DNA from: Actinomycetes bacterium
GTDB lineage: Bacteria; Actinomycetota; Thermoleophilia; Solirubrobacterales; JACPNS01
Reading direction: 5' to 3'
Length of the DNA: 64,000 nucleotides
Assembly: GCA_023404495.1 (NCBI GenBank)
Contig: JAEYBE010000058.1
Location: forward strand, 20,770 to 84,769
Of this stretch, positions 25,951-34,549 are shown piece by piece (position 1 is the stretch's first letter; every line of letters begins with the position of its first letter). A program made the position numbers and the translations under genes. The notes beneath the pieces are model-generated. The model was not told the DNA's origin. It searched no databases and was given only the letters and a program-made list of their open reading frames with translations.

Positions 25951-26613
25951 ATGAAGAAAGCATTGACAATCGTCGGCTCGCTGGCGCTGATCATCGGCGT
26001 CTTCTCGGCGCAAGCCTTCGCGCATGGGGGTGCGCGCGGCCATGGTCAGCATGGGTGGCACGGCAAGAAGCACGCGCAGGTCTATCGCGGGGTGCTGCTG
26101 CCTCCCACGGGCGCGACGGGAGCAACGGGCGCGACTTCGCGCACGGTGAAGCCGCGGGTATCACGCCACGCCGGCAAGCACCGCTCACGTCACGGCCAGC
26201 GCGCCTGGGCGAGTGGTCCGATCGGCGGCGCGCAGTGGGTGCAGAACTCCACGCGGTTCAGCTTCAAGGTGGGCGTGAAGAACCTCGCCCCGTCGACGAC
26301 CTACAACGTCGCGATCTACGGGGAAACGGACGGGCAGGGCTGCGCCAGCACGACCAACACGGCGCTGAGTGCGCCGACGGTACCGCCGTTGACGACCGAC
26401 ACGCGCGGCAAGGGCAAGACGAAGGTCAGCGGCGCGGTCGCTGATGCCTCGCTTGACAAGGCGACCAAGTACTACGTGAAGGTTGCTGATTCGAGCGGAG
26501 CGACCGTGCTCTGCGGAAAGCTCTACCGCTTCGGCAAGTACGCCTCGCACTGGCGTGGTTGTGGCTTCGGTCTTGGTGGAGCGCGTCACACCTCCGGTGG
26601 CAAGCACCACTAA
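25951..26613 (+). CDS. secreted His-rich protein of unknown function
   Basis: 220 residues with a signal peptide (MKKALTIVGSLALIIGVFSAQAFA). The mature N-terminus is rich in His and Gly (GGARGHGQHGWHGKKH), and the C-terminus also ends in His. A collagen-like GATGATGAT stretch is seen near residue 50. The middle (about 90-200) reads as a beta-sandwich with two Cys pairs possible. Metal binding is suggested by His content only. It is monocistronic, followed 28 bp later by a strong terminator and divergent from the MMPL gene. Confidence 0.65.
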   Translation: MKKALTIVGSLALIIGVFSAQAFAHGGARGHGQHGWHGKKHAQVYRGVLLPPTGATGATGATSRTVKPRVSRHAGKHRSRHGQRAWASGPIGGAQWVQNSTRFSFKVGVKNLAPSTTYNVAIYGETDGQGCASTTNTALSAPTVPPLTTDTRGKGKTKVSGAVADASLDKATKYYVKVADSSGATVLCGKLYRFGKYASHWRGCGFGLGGARHTSGGKHH

Positions 26614-26641
26614 CGCGTTGACATAGGACGGTCCGCGCTGA

Positions 26642-26683
26642 TTCCGGCGCCTTGCCTTCCCCGGCGAGGCGCCGGAACTTTTT
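26642..26683 (+). terminator. rho-independent terminator
   Basis: TTCCGGCGCCT pairs perfectly with AGGCGCCGGAA (11 bp), followed by a T-run at 26679-26683. It ends the His-rich protein transcript and insulates tRNA-Thr. Confidence 0.9.
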
Positions 26684-26737
26684 CCGGAAGATTCGTTGCC
26701 GATGGCTCGAACCGGCGACTAAGATGAGTCCCTTCAC

Positions 26738-26810
<73 letters not shown>

Positions 26811-26827
26811 TAGGTTTTATGCGGTAT

Positions 26828-28024
26828 TCAGCCGGCGAACCTCTGTGGAAGGGGTCTACCGGCGAACAAATGGCGAACATTTGAGCGCGAATCTGGCTCA
26901 GATTGTTCGCTTTTTTGATGGATCGCGACTTCTCTTCTTGCCTCGTCGACCAGCTCGCTGGCTGGCCTGCGATCGTCGGGATCGAGCTCGGCGATGACGT
27001 GCGCGTACGTCGAGAGGCACATCGTGGGCGCGTGGCCCATGATCTGCGCGACCTCGACGACGGACATGCCCTGGCGCAGCAAGAGGCTTGCGCAAGAGTG
27101 CCGCAGGCCGTAGGGAGAGAGGTCCTCGCGTCCGGCTTTGATCGCCGCACGCTTGAAGGCCTTCTGCCCCCAGCTCTTGTAGGCCTCGCGGTGCCAGGGG
27201 TCCCCGTCGTGCTCGTCGCTCGGGAAGATCAGGCCGCCGGGGTACTTGGGGCCGATCAGGCGCCAGTACTCGAGGTCTTCTCTTAGCGCCGGCATGATCG
27301 GCACCGAACGGATCGAGCTGGTCTTGGTCTCCTTGACTTCGCCGTATGCGACGGCGTCCTCGATCAGCAACGTCTTCGCGCGGACGTGATCCCAGCGAAG
27401 CGCGAGCGCTTCTCCGGGACGCAGGCCGGCGTAGGCGAGCACCGACACGAGGGTCGCGTCGCGATCCTTGCCTTCGGCGAGCAGGTGGCTTCGAATCAGT
27501 TCGATGGTCTGCGGCGTCGCCGGCCGGATGGCCTTCCGACGTTTGCCCGAGGGCTTCTTGACTCCGCTCACCGGGTTGTACTGAATCTCACCCCAGTTCA
27601 CCGCCTTGTTGAGGCAGAGCTGAAGGACGTTCATCGTCTTCTTGATCGTCGGGTTGGTCCGGCCGTTCCTGGTGAGGTCGGCCTTCCACTCTTCGACCAC
27701 GCGAGGAGTGATCTCCCGCAGCGGCACCTCGCCGAGGAACGGCATGATGTGCTTATTCCAGCTGTTCGAGTAGTTCGCCCGAGTTGCAGTGGCCCACTCC
27801 AACTTGGAGATGTCCCACCACTCCTCGCCGAACTCCGCGAGCGTCTTCTTGCCCGCGTCGATCTTGGCCATGTCTCCGGTGAGTTTCTTCATCCGAAGAG
27901 AGCCATCGAACGCTTCGGCCAGCTTCTTCGTCGGAAACGTCTGCTGCCGGTTGTGGCCGCCTGCGCGGAACCGAACCATGTAGCTGATGTCGCCGTTTGC
28001 TTTCACTTTCTTGTGAACGCTCAT
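26828..28024 (-). CDS. tyrosine-recombinase integrase of the tRNA-Thr island
   Basis: 398 residues from the ATG at 28024, which has AGGAG at the right distance. Domains run from an AP2-like arm-binding N-terminus (ISYMVRFRAGGHNRQQTF), through a SAM-like core-binding domain (about 60-155), to the catalytic domain. Catalytic residues seen are R202 in AGLRPGEAL, R308 in YGLRHS, H331 in MGHAPT, and nucleophile Y340 in STYAHV. The first His of the usual H-x-x-R box is Tyr here (YGLR), a tolerated variant. Its position beside the 3' end of tRNA-Thr with an excisionase-like gene is the classic layout of an integrated element. Confidence 0.95.
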   Translation of the reverse strand: MSVHKKVKANGDISYMVRFRAGGHNRQQTFPTKKLAEAFDGSLRMKKLTGDMAKIDAGKKTLAEFGEEWWDISKLEWATATRANYSNSWNKHIMPFLGEVPLREITPRVVEEWKADLTRNGRTNPTIKKTMNVLQLCLNKAVNWGEIQYNPVSGVKKPSGKRRKAIRPATPQTIELIRSHLLAEGKDRDATLVSVLAYAGLRPGEALALRWDHVRAKTLLIEDAVAYGEVKETKTSSIRSVPIMPALREDLEYWRLIGPKYPGGLIFPSDEHDGDPWHREAYKSWGQKAFKRAAIKAGREDLSPYGLRHSCASLLLRQGMSVVEVAQIMGHAPTMCLSTYAHVIAELDPDDRRPASELVDEARREVAIHQKSEQSEPDSRSNVRHLFAGRPLPQRFAG

Positions 28025-28034
28025 AGCGCTTCTC

Positions 28035-28340
28035 CTATTTGAGGAATCCGCGCCTGGGTGTCTGTTCTTGAGCATATGGGCCGCGGCGTGCCGTCCGGGG
28101 CGGCCGAGGAGGGCTCTTGAACTCGACATCGCTAAATGCGGGGTCGACTTCGACGGCGCTCTGGTCGATCCAGGCGTCGAGCCACTCGCGGCGGATTCGG
28201 TAGCACTTGGACTGGCCGATGCGCGCGTGCTTTAGGCGTCGGGCCTCGAGGGCTCGGTAGATCGTTTTCGTTGAGACGCCGGCGTAGGCGGCTGCCTCTG
28301 AGACTGCGAGTAGGTGGTCTGGTTCTGATTGGCCGTACAT
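28035..28340 (-). CDS. excisionase-like MerR/HTH_17 DNA-binding protein
   Basis: 101 residues from the ATG at 28340, preceded by GGAGG. The helix-turn-helix (about 9-60) reads LLAVSEAAAYAGVSTKTIYRALEARRLKHARIG and ends with the wing YRIRREWLDAWI, as in HTH_17 excisionase-family proteins. A basic Pro/Arg tail follows. It is 10 bp upstream of the integrase in the same direction, so the two form a recombination-directionality unit. Confidence 0.88.
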   Translation of the reverse strand: MYGQSEPDHLLAVSEAAAYAGVSTKTIYRALEARRLKHARIGQSKCYRIRREWLDAWIDQSAVEVDPAFSDVEFKSPPRPPRTARRGPYAQEQTPRRGFLK

Positions 28341-28410
28341 GGCCCCTCCGTTCGACTGAAGTTCCATTCAGTCCTAAAGAGGGAGGTTTGGAGCGACACG
28401 TCATCCGGTT

Positions 28411-29075
28411 GTGAAGAAAAATTCTTCGCAACTTGACCTTCGCGCCTCCCGTCGGATTGGTCCGAGCCGAGCTCGCGATCCGGAGGCTTTGGAGAAAGCG
28501 CTCACGAACTCGCGCCACCGCGGAAGCGGTTTTGTTCTCGACTACGAAAAGCGTGAGGCCGTCCTGACGTTTCTAGCGCTTGCGCGGTACGGAGAAGAAC
28601 TTCTTATCGGCGAGCTTGAGCTCTGGGCAGCCACGCGGAGTTGGTGCAGGCCGTCGATGAATGGCTTGACGGCCTTCCTGACGAGCTTTCCGAGATTGCG
28701 TATTTCGCACGGGAGGTCCCAGTACCTGCGGTCCGGCTAAAGCTCCGCGCACGGTCACGATCGGAGACCACCAAGGGTTGGGAAAAGATGCCGTCGCTCA
28801 CCCACCTCGAACAGCCAACGTGCGATATCACGTGTGTCGGTGGGAACTACCGACAGCTCATTTCGTTGTTTCTCGACGAGGTTGATGCGTTCCCCTCCGA
28901 AGAGGATCTGCCCCGGAATCTCCCGGCGAACGCTCCAGAGATTTTCAGCGACGTCTTGGAGGCGACGCGGCGCTTCGGCTGCGGGACGGTGGTCGAACTG
29001 GACCCAGCTTCGATCACTCTCTTCGCCGGGATACTTGGACTGGTCGACCCTCGGCCGAGCCTCGGACCGTTCTAG
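28411..29075 (+). pseudogene. hypothetical gene split by a frameshift (island cargo)
   Basis: Two rightward open frames overlap. The first (28411-28740) gives plausible protein up to about LARYGEELLIGELE. The second (28641-29075) continues with plausible protein from VQAVDEWLDGLPDEL to LGLVDPRPSLGPF. Each becomes arginine/serine-rich and unlikely where the other is good, so one gene broken near 28610-28640 is the simplest reading. Alternatively the second is a separate gene with a GTG start at 28641. No family is recognised. The base composition is less GC-rich than the left half of the window. Confidence 0.4.
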
Positions 29076-29166
29076 CTCTCGTTGAGCGTGAGCCCGGTGT
29101 GGCTGCCGGCGAAGCGCTCGATCGGCCATTCCTACTTGTGCTCGGGGACACACGCGAGCGCTCGGG

Positions 29167-29874
29167 TCAAAGGTCGTCCAGCGCGCTCGCGGGCGGAAGC
29201 TTGGGGAAGGAATCCGCCGCTCCGTACGCGACAACTACGTTGTCTTTCGCCTTGATTTTGTAGTTCGGCCCCTGAGTGACCCGCTTGCCGTTGACGTACA
29301 CCCAAACTCGCTCTTCTTTGTACGGCACGTAGGCGCCGAGTGAATCGGCCGTGAACTGCACCCCCCAAACACCGAATAGATCGCCCAGTCGAAACGGAAA
29401 CGGCCGCGACGATTCGATGTGAATGACTCCGCTCGTATCGTGCGTGTGCAGTGAGGCCATGGTTGAGCTCGACGAGTCGACGCCAATGTCGGTCGGCACG
29501 TCGACCTTTTTGCCATCGACGTACACAGTCAAGAGCGAGTGGACGTGGTACGACTCGTCGCCACCGGGTGGGAAGTCAAGCTTTTCAATCCGCGCGGCCA
29601 TTTCGCTGTATTCCGGATCCCATGGCGGCGGCGTTGCCTGGATCCCTGGGAGAGTGTCGTTCGCGATCGCGGCCGTGCGAGCTTCGGCCTTATCACGCTT
29701 GGTCTTCTGGCTAAGTCCGATGGCCGCCCCGCCGGCGACAGCCGCGACCAAGACGAGGCTTACACCCCCGATAAGCCGTCGACGCGCTGCGCGCTTGCTC
29801 GCGAGTTGCGCTTCTCGCTCGGCGTCCAGGCGCGCCTGACGGGCGCGCTCTTTCTGTTCTTTTCTACTGGCCAC
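29167..29874 (-). CDS. membrane-anchored protein with HVH and HTHD motifs, unknown function
   Basis: 235 residues from a GTG at 29874. The N-terminus is a highly charged helix (MASRKEQKERARQARLDAER) followed by one membrane helix (about 34-55), so the rest is outside. The conserved exterior part contains HVHSLLTVYVDGKKVDVP and SLHTHDTSGVIHIES, then a ubiquitin-like end (VYVNGKRV; KIKAKDNVVVAYG). The clustered His residues suggest metal binding. The block is known to me only as an uncharacterised actinobacterial domain. A BlaI-type operator candidate lies 20 bp upstream of the start, and the CcdA/TlpA genes precede it in the same direction. Confidence 0.7.
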   Translation of the reverse strand: MASRKEQKERARQARLDAEREAQLASKRAARRRLIGGVSLVLVAAVAGGAAIGLSQKTKRDKAEARTAAIANDTLPGIQATPPPWDPEYSEMAARIEKLDFPPGGDESYHVHSLLTVYVDGKKVDVPTDIGVDSSSSTMASLHTHDTSGVIHIESSRPFPFRLGDLFGVWGVQFTADSLGAYVPYKEERVWVYVNGKRVTQGPNYKIKAKDNVVVAYGAADSFPKLPPASALDDL

Positions 29875-29893
29875 GAGACGATTCGCAAGGATA

Positions 29894-29906
29894 CTACGCC
29901 CTGTAG
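29894..29906. promoter_or_regulatory. BlaI-type operator candidate a
   Basis: CTACG-CCC-TGTAG, one mismatch from the island consensus CTACA-N3-TGTAG. It is in the 72 bp gap in front of the HVH/HTHD protein gene. Confidence 0.5.
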
Positions 29907-29946
29907 GAGTTGTGACAAGTTTGCGGCGTCGGTGCCATATGTGCCG

Positions 29947-30699
29947 CTAAATGCGCCAGAGGAAGTCGAGAAAATCGAGCCCCGACGCATCGATGGCGTT
30001 GCGAGCCAAGATGTTCATTCGAAAGAACTCCCCCGAGGTCACCAGAACACCGATCAAAATGAGGATCACACCCGATGCAAATTGAATGGCTCCGTAGTGA
30101 CGACGCACCAGACCGAGCGAATTTTGCAGCACGCTGACTCCTAGCGCCGAAAGCAGAAACGGCACTGCGAGACCAGCCGAGTACGCCGCGAGTAGCAGCG
30201 CGCCCTGCGCGACCGTTCCGTGAATTGCGGCGAGACCGAGAATTGCACCGAGAGTCGGGCCGACGCAGGGTGTCCACGCGATTGCGAAGGCGGCGCCCGC
30301 CAACACAGGAGCCGCACGGCTTCCTGCGGCACGGTCCACAAGCCAGCTCGATCGCCAGGAAACATTGACTCGATTCGCGACCGTCGACGCCACGAACACC
30401 GTGCCCATGACGATGAGCGTGAAGCCGGCAACACGCGTCAGCGTCGCCTGATTGCCCGCGAGGAACGTTCCTGCGGCCGTCGCGCTGAGTCCCAGGAGGA
30501 TGAAGATGGAGGAAAAGGTGGCGACAAACATCAGCGCCCTGGCGGCGACACGCGGCCTGCTCATCGCCATGCCGAATTCGGTTGGCGCTTCGCCGCTCAC
30601 CACCGCGAGGTAGCCCGGTACGAGCGGCAAACAACATTGGGAAAGAAACGACACAACCCCGGCCGCCAATGCGAGCGTCAGGCTCGGCGAATCGATCAC
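29947..30699 (-). CDS. ccdA: CcdA/DsbD-type thiol-redox membrane protein
   Basis: 250 residues with six predicted helices from a GTG at 30699; the longer frame would overlap tlpA and gives an unlike leader. CcdA carries reducing equivalents across the membrane through two membrane cysteines. The first helix reads VVSFLSQCCLPLVPGYLAVVSGE, where the family normally has S-P-C-V-L-P, and the fourth has AWTPCVGPTLGAILG. Both redox Cys are therefore present. It lies 55 bp downstream of the TlpA-like thioredoxin, its natural partner. The pair may keep copper-site cysteines or the metalloproteins of this island reduced. Confidence 0.88.
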   Translation of the reverse strand: MIDSPSLTLALAAGVVSFLSQCCLPLVPGYLAVVSGEAPTEFGMAMSRPRVAARALMFVATFSSIFILLGLSATAAGTFLAGNQATLTRVAGFTLIVMGTVFVASTVANRVNVSWRSSWLVDRAAGSRAAPVLAGAAFAIAWTPCVGPTLGAILGLAAIHGTVAQGALLLAAYSAGLAVPFLLSALGVSVLQNSLGLVRRHYGAIQFASGVILILIGVLVTSGEFFRMNILARNAIDASGLDFLDFLWRI

Positions 30700-30754
30700 G
30701 TGGCGCCCCAATTGTTGCTGCGGGCGAGCACGAATCTGGATTGGATCCGCGCGC

Positions 30755-31390
30755 TCATTGGCTCGTTTCGCGCGCTCCGCCGCGTTGAGTTCCAAGGATT
30801 GGACCACCACGGGCTGAGGCAATGCCGGTGGCGAGTTGAGCGTCGGAGAGCGCTCCGATGACGTGCCCTCGGATGAATCCTCGAGCGGAGATGAAGTATG
30901 TCTCCGGAATACCTGTGGCGCCATAGCGATTCGCGAGCTCTCGGTTTTGTTGGCGAAGCGTCGGGTATGTCAGGTCGTATTTCCGCATGAAGCGCCGGGC
31001 GTTGGCCGACAGGTCTTCGATATCAAGACCAACGAACAGGACCCCTCGAGGGCCGAACCACTGCCATCCCCTGGCCAGAACTGGAGCTTCTCTTTTGCAT
31101 GGCACGCACCACGAGGCCCAAAGATTCAACACAACCGGTTCACTTCGCAGCTCGCGATCTGTCACGAACGAGTCTCTAAACGCTCGGTCGGTCGTGTGAC
31201 GCAGCGCCGACGGGACGGTGCCGCGCTCAAGAAGCGCAATTCGAAACGGCGGGGCTTGCGGCGCGGTGCGCTTTGAGAGAGAGTCGTCGACGCCACCGTC
31301 CACGCCTTTCGCGAGGACTCCATACGTGAGAAGAGCGACGAGCGGGAAACCGCAAGCCGCTACGAGAATGGTTGGGAGTCGAGTTCGCAT
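30755..31390 (-). CDS. TlpA/ResA-like membrane-anchored thioredoxin
   Basis: 211 residues. An N-terminal anchor (about 6-25) is followed by an extracytoplasmic thioredoxin fold of the AhpC/TSA-Redoxin class. The active site is W-C-V-P-C in NLWASWCVPCKREAPVL. The cis-Pro region is seen as YGATGIPETYFISARG. ResA/TlpA proteins reduce disulfides in exported apo-metalloproteins such as cytochrome c or copper-enzyme assembly factors. It is first in the tlpA-ccdA unit, with an operator candidate 11 bp upstream of its start. Confidence 0.92.
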   Translation of the reverse strand: MRTRLPTILVAACGFPLVALLTYGVLAKGVDGGVDDSLSKRTAPQAPPFRIALLERGTVPSALRHTTDRAFRDSFVTDRELRSEPVVLNLWASWCVPCKREAPVLARGWQWFGPRGVLFVGLDIEDLSANARRFMRKYDLTYPTLRQQNRELANRYGATGIPETYFISARGFIRGHVIGALSDAQLATGIASARGGPILGTQRGGARETSQ

Positions 31391-31401
31391 CTCGGTTACA
31401 A

Positions 31402-31414
31402 CGACAGACTGTAG
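31402..31414. promoter_or_regulatory. BlaI-type operator candidate b
   Basis: CGACA-GAC-TGTAG, one mismatch from CTACA-N3-TGTAG. It lies 11 bp upstream of the tlpA start codon, so a bound repressor would cover the start of a short-leader transcript. Confidence 0.5.
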
Positions 31415-31448
31415 TAGTCCAGAAACTGCGACGCTATGAACATCGCGC

Positions 31449-31465
31449 TCCGACGGTCCGTCGGA
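31449..31465. promoter_or_regulatory. BlaI-type operator candidate c (perfect palindrome)
   Basis: TCCGACG-GTC-CGTCGGA is a perfect 7-3-7 palindrome with the same layout and outer TCC/GGA as the other sites. It lies 36 bp upstream of the first c-di-AMP riboswitch. A possible -10, TACACT, lies about 10 bp to its right, so the site would cover the -35 region. Confidence 0.5.
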
Positions 31466-31500
31466 AGGACGTTGTACACTCCGCGCGAATCAAAAAGCAA

Positions 31501-31616
31501 CGCCGAATCTCCGCACCAGTGCGGAGAGCGGGGGAACCAGTTTTTTGGGGCGAACTTGCCTAATGGCAAGAGCGCAAGCTCCTTTAGCGCTAGCCCGTCA
31601 GCTAACCCCGCAGGCA
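31501..31616 (+). ncRNA. c-di-AMP riboswitch (ydaO/yuaA type), first copy
   Basis: Conserved parts of the ydaO aptamer appear in order: GCCGAATC at the start, a short hairpin (CTCCGCACCAGTGCGGAG), GCGGGGGAACCAG, GGGGCGAA, a variable stem, and the 3' core CCCGTCAGCTAACCCCGCAGGC (given here in two parts by position, 31594-31615). The closing GCC/GGC pairs at the two ends. The TTG start of the wall-hydrolase gene is 18 bp past its end with the ribosome site AAGGAGG between. In Actinobacteria this class controls resuscitation factors and NlpC/P60 hydrolases, turning expression off when c-di-AMP is high. Confidence 0.88.
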
Positions 31617-31633
31617 CTCGAAGGAGGCTTGCC

Positions 31634-32218
31634 TTGCCGTTCCACAAATCACTCGTTCGCTTGCGACCATTTGCTGTTTCGGTCGCCCTCTCGATCGCGT
31701 TCACGGCCCTTGTTGCGGCGCCGGCCGTTGCCGAGCCGGCAGACAGCGGCGGGGCGACTTTTGATCCTGCAGCACCAGCACCGGCTGCGGCACCGCTTGC
31801 GCCAGGCAGTCGAGCGAAGATCTCGAAGGATGGCAAGACTGCCCTGGCGCCGGAAGACGCGCCGAAAGAGGTGGTTGACGCCATCGCGGCCGCGAACAAG
31901 ATCGTGGGCAAGCCGTATCTCTGGGGTGGCGGACACCAGTCGTTCACTGCATCGGGATACGACTGTTCCGGTGCCGTCAGCTACGCGCTCCACGGCGCCG
32001 GTCTGCTCGAGAGCCCGCTTGCGTCGGGAGGATTCATGCGTTGGGGCGTGGCCGGCCGTAGCAAGTGGATCACGGTGTACACAAACCCTGGGCACATGTA
32101 CGTGATCATCGCCGGGCTTCGCTTCGACACGTCGGGTCCAGGCCCGAAAGGACCGAACTGGCGGTCAGTGAAACGATCGAGCAGCGGATTCAAAGCGCGT
32201 CGCGTCGCCGGGCTGTAG
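31634..32218 (+). CDS. secreted NlpC/P60-like peptidoglycan hydrolase
   Basis: 194 residues from the TTG at 31634, chosen because AAGGAGG lies 6 bases before it and it gives a signal peptide (VSVALSIAFTALVAAPAVA). An Ala-Pro linker (about 35-60) leads to the NlpC/P60-like domain: AANKIVGKPYLWGGGH, catalytic Cys in ASGYDCSGAVSYALHGAG, and catalytic His in NPGHMYVIIAGLRFD. Such enzymes cut peptide stems of the wall. Expression is set by the c-di-AMP riboswitch just upstream. A hairpin terminator follows. Confidence 0.88.
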   Translation: MPFHKSLVRLRPFAVSVALSIAFTALVAAPAVAEPADSGGATFDPAAPAPAAAPLAPGSRAKISKDGKTALAPEDAPKEVVDAIAAANKIVGKPYLWGGGHQSFTASGYDCSGAVSYALHGAGLLESPLASGGFMRWGVAGRSKWITVYTNPGHMYVIIAGLRFDTSGPGPKGPNWRSVKRSSSGFKARRVAGL

Positions 32219-32242
32219 AGCCGCCGCGCGAATAGGAGGTTG

Positions 32243-32282
32243 ACCGGCCGAGCGTCTGTATCCAGGTAGGCGCTCGGCCGGT
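32243..32282 (+). terminator. hairpin terminator after the NlpC/P60-like gene
   Basis: ACCGGCCGAGCG pairs perfectly with CGCTCGGCCGGT (12 bp) with a 16-base loop, followed by TTGTCT. It separates the hydrolase transcript from the penicillin-binding protein gene. Confidence 0.75.
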
Positions 32283-32300
32283 TGTCTCATCGTAGCGATC

Positions 32301-32317
32301 TCCTACAATCTGTAGGA
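32301..32317. promoter_or_regulatory. BlaI-type operator candidate d (best match)
   Basis: TCCTACA-ATC-TGTAGGA, a perfect 17 bp palindrome, 58 bp upstream of the penicillin-binding protein start. It defines the consensus used for the other sites. BlaI/MecI/CopY repressors bind palindromes built on TACA/TGTA. Confidence 0.75.
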
Positions 32318-32375
32318 TGATTGACGGTTGCGGAGATTTGTGCTCGCTGAATACGACCGTGCGTAGGAGTTCGCG

Positions 32376-34310
32376 ATGAGCCGTCAGCCGAGCTACACCA
32401 GGCCGGCATCGCATGCCCGCGTGCCGTCCAATTCCCCGGCTCGCGTTGCGCTCCTCGGCGCACTTATGCTTGCGCTGTTCGCCCTCGTGTTTTTCAGGCT
32501 GTGGTACCTGCAGGTTCTCTCCGGCGATCGATACCTAGCGGAGGCCAACGCGAACCGCGTCCGGAATATCAAGGTCGAGGCCCCTCGCGGTGAGATCGTC
32601 GATCGCAACGGCAGGCGGCTCGTTGTCAATCGGGAATCCTGGCTAGTGAGCGTGGATCCGCGACGGTGGGGCGTCCGGTTGGATGAGAAGGCCAAGCTGG
32701 AGACCGAGCAGGGGTTTGATCCGGTCATTCGCAAGGTCGCCGCGGTGCTAAAGGTGCCGACGAGAAGACTTCGCGAAAACATGCGTCGGTCGCTAGTCCA
32801 CCAAGCGGCCGGTGGAGTGGTAGCCGCGTCTGACGTCCCTTTTCGCGCGGTCGTGCGGATCGAAGAAATCCAGAACCAGTTTCCCGGCGTGACCGTGGAA
32901 CAGATGTTCGAACGGTCCTATCCGTACGGCCGGCTTGCCGCACATCTCTTTGGCTACGTGCGAGAGATTGACGCCGAGCAATTGAAAAGCAGAGAGTTTG
33001 AGAACGTCGCCGCTGGATCGCGCGTCGGGCAGGAAGGACTTGAGCAGAAGTACGACCGGTTCCTGCGTGGCCGCGATGGTAAGCAGCGCATCGAAGTTGA
33101 CGCTGCCGATCAGCTTGCGGGGTCTCTCAAGGGTTCCCCTGCCCGCGTCGGAAACGAGCTTCGACTGACACTCGACCTCGGCGTCCAACAGGCGGGGGAA
33201 GAGGCACTGCGCCTAGCGGCCAACAACGACCCAACTCACGGCGGCGCATTCGTTGCGATGAACATCGAGTCTGGCGCCATCCTCGGGATGGCGAGCTTCC
33301 CGTCGTTCAACCCCGATATCTACACAGGCATGTTGAGTCCGGCCGCCTACAAGCGGTTGACCGGGGCTGCTTACGGCGCTCCGCTTACCAACCGGGCGAT
33401 CGCGAGCGCGTACCCCGCGGCCTCGACCTTCAAGCCAATCACGTCGCTCGCTGGACTCCAGTCTGGCCTGATGACTAAGTCCACGACCATCGACGACGGC
33501 GGTCGCATCAAGGTCGGCGAGGCTTATCGGCAGAACGCCGGTGGCGTCGCGAACGGGCCGGTCAACCTGCGTAAGGCGCTCAAAGTCTCCTCCGATGTCT
33601 ACTTCTACAAACTCGGCATGGATGCCGACCGGAAGGGCGGAGATCTGATTCAGCGATGGGCGACCAGACTTGGACTGGGCAAGTCACCGCCCGTAGATAT
33701 CCCCGGCGCGACGCCCGGTCTCGTGCCGACGCCAAAATGGCGAAATCGGATCTACGAGAAGTACAAGGGCACGAAGTACGCGACCGACCCTTGGACGCTC
33801 GGGAATACGGTCAACGTCGCGATTGGACAAGGCGATCTCCAGGTGTCGCCACTCCAAATGGCCGTCGTCTATGCGGCGTTTGGCAATGGTGGCTATCTGG
33901 TGCAGCCGCATCTCGGATCTCAGATTGAAGACCAAGGGCGGGTCGTGCAGCAGATCAATGCGCGGATACGTCGACGAATACCGATGAACGACGAATACCG
34001 CCGCGCGATTCTCGAGGGCTTGTTTGATGCCGCGAACTCGCCCGGCGGAACGTCTGCCGACGTGTTTGCGGGCTTCCCAGTCAAGATCGCCGGCAAGACC
34101 GGAACTGCCCAGGTTCCCGGCAAACAGGATCAGTCCTGGTACGTCGCGCTAGCGCCATACCCGAATCCAAAATACGTCGTCGCGACCACAGTCGAGCAGG
34201 GCGGATTCGGCGCAGCGGCGGCAGCCCCGGCCACGCGACTTATCTTGGCGAAGATTTTGAACGTGAGGCAGAAACAGAAGTTCGTTCGCGGCGCGTCAGC
34301 GACGCGGTAG
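32376..34310 (+). CDS. class B penicillin-binding protein (PBP2-like transpeptidase)
   Basis: 644 residues. It has a cytoplasmic Pro/Arg start, one membrane anchor (about 25-47), and a dimerisation domain with the phrase APRGEIVDRNGRRLVVNRE (about 69-87). The transpeptidase has the SxxK serine S350 (ASTFKPIT), an SSD triad (405-407, in place of SxN, common in PBP2) and KTGTAQ (574-579). It cross-links peptidoglycan during elongation. The GGAG ribosome site precedes the ATG. Being under a perfect BlaI-type operator, and near a BlaI-BlaR1-like pair, it may act as an inducible alternative PBP like mecA; that is inference. Confidence 0.93.
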   Translation: MSRQPSYTRPASHARVPSNSPARVALLGALMLALFALVFFRLWYLQVLSGDRYLAEANANRVRNIKVEAPRGEIVDRNGRRLVVNRESWLVSVDPRRWGVRLDEKAKLETEQGFDPVIRKVAAVLKVPTRRLRENMRRSLVHQAAGGVVAASDVPFRAVVRIEEIQNQFPGVTVEQMFERSYPYGRLAAHLFGYVREIDAEQLKSREFENVAAGSRVGQEGLEQKYDRFLRGRDGKQRIEVDAADQLAGSLKGSPARVGNELRLTLDLGVQQAGEEALRLAANNDPTHGGAFVAMNIESGAILGMASFPSFNPDIYTGMLSPAAYKRLTGAAYGAPLTNRAIASAYPAASTFKPITSLAGLQSGLMTKSTTIDDGGRIKVGEAYRQNAGGVANGPVNLRKALKVSSDVYFYKLGMDADRKGGDLIQRWATRLGLGKSPPVDIPGATPGLVPTPKWRNRIYEKYKGTKYATDPWTLGNTVNVAIGQGDLQVSPLQMAVVYAAFGNGGYLVQPHLGSQIEDQGRVVQQINARIRRRIPMNDEYRRAILEGLFDAANSPGGTSADVFAGFPVKIAGKTGTAQVPGKQDQSWYVALAPYPNPKYVVATTVEQGGFGAAAAAPATRLILAKILNVRQKQKFVRGASATR

Positions 34311-34323
34311 CGCGAGTTGGGCC

Positions 34324-34518
34324 CTATTTGCCCATCTTCATCTCACCGCCGCCGCTACTACCCTGCCCGCTCATGCTGCTGCCGCTCATGGACTGGCCGT
34401 TCTGCATCATGTGAGAACCTGATTTCGGGTCGCTCTTCATGCTGCTGCTGATGGCCAGCGTCGCGAACACGGATATCGCCAACACGGTAAGGATGATTGT
34501 CGTTATGCGTCTGTTCAA
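34324..34518 (-). CDS. small exported Met-rich protein
   Basis: 64 residues from the TTG at 34518, preceded by GGGAG. One N-terminal membrane helix or signal (TTIILTVLAISVFATLAIS) is followed by a mature part with nine or so Met among Ser and Gly, including SHMMQNGQSMSG and the end EMKMGK. The block H-x-MQNGQ-x-M also occurs in the small protein at 48646-48852. Methionine-rich exported peptides commonly bind Cu(I). It is convergent with the PBP gene, 13 bp away. Confidence 0.65.
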   Translation of the reverse strand: MNRRITTIILTVLAISVFATLAISSSMKSDPKSGSHMMQNGQSMSGSSMSGQGSSGGGEMKMGK

Positions 34519-34549
34519 GGCATCTCCCAGTGCAGTTCTGAATTGATAG

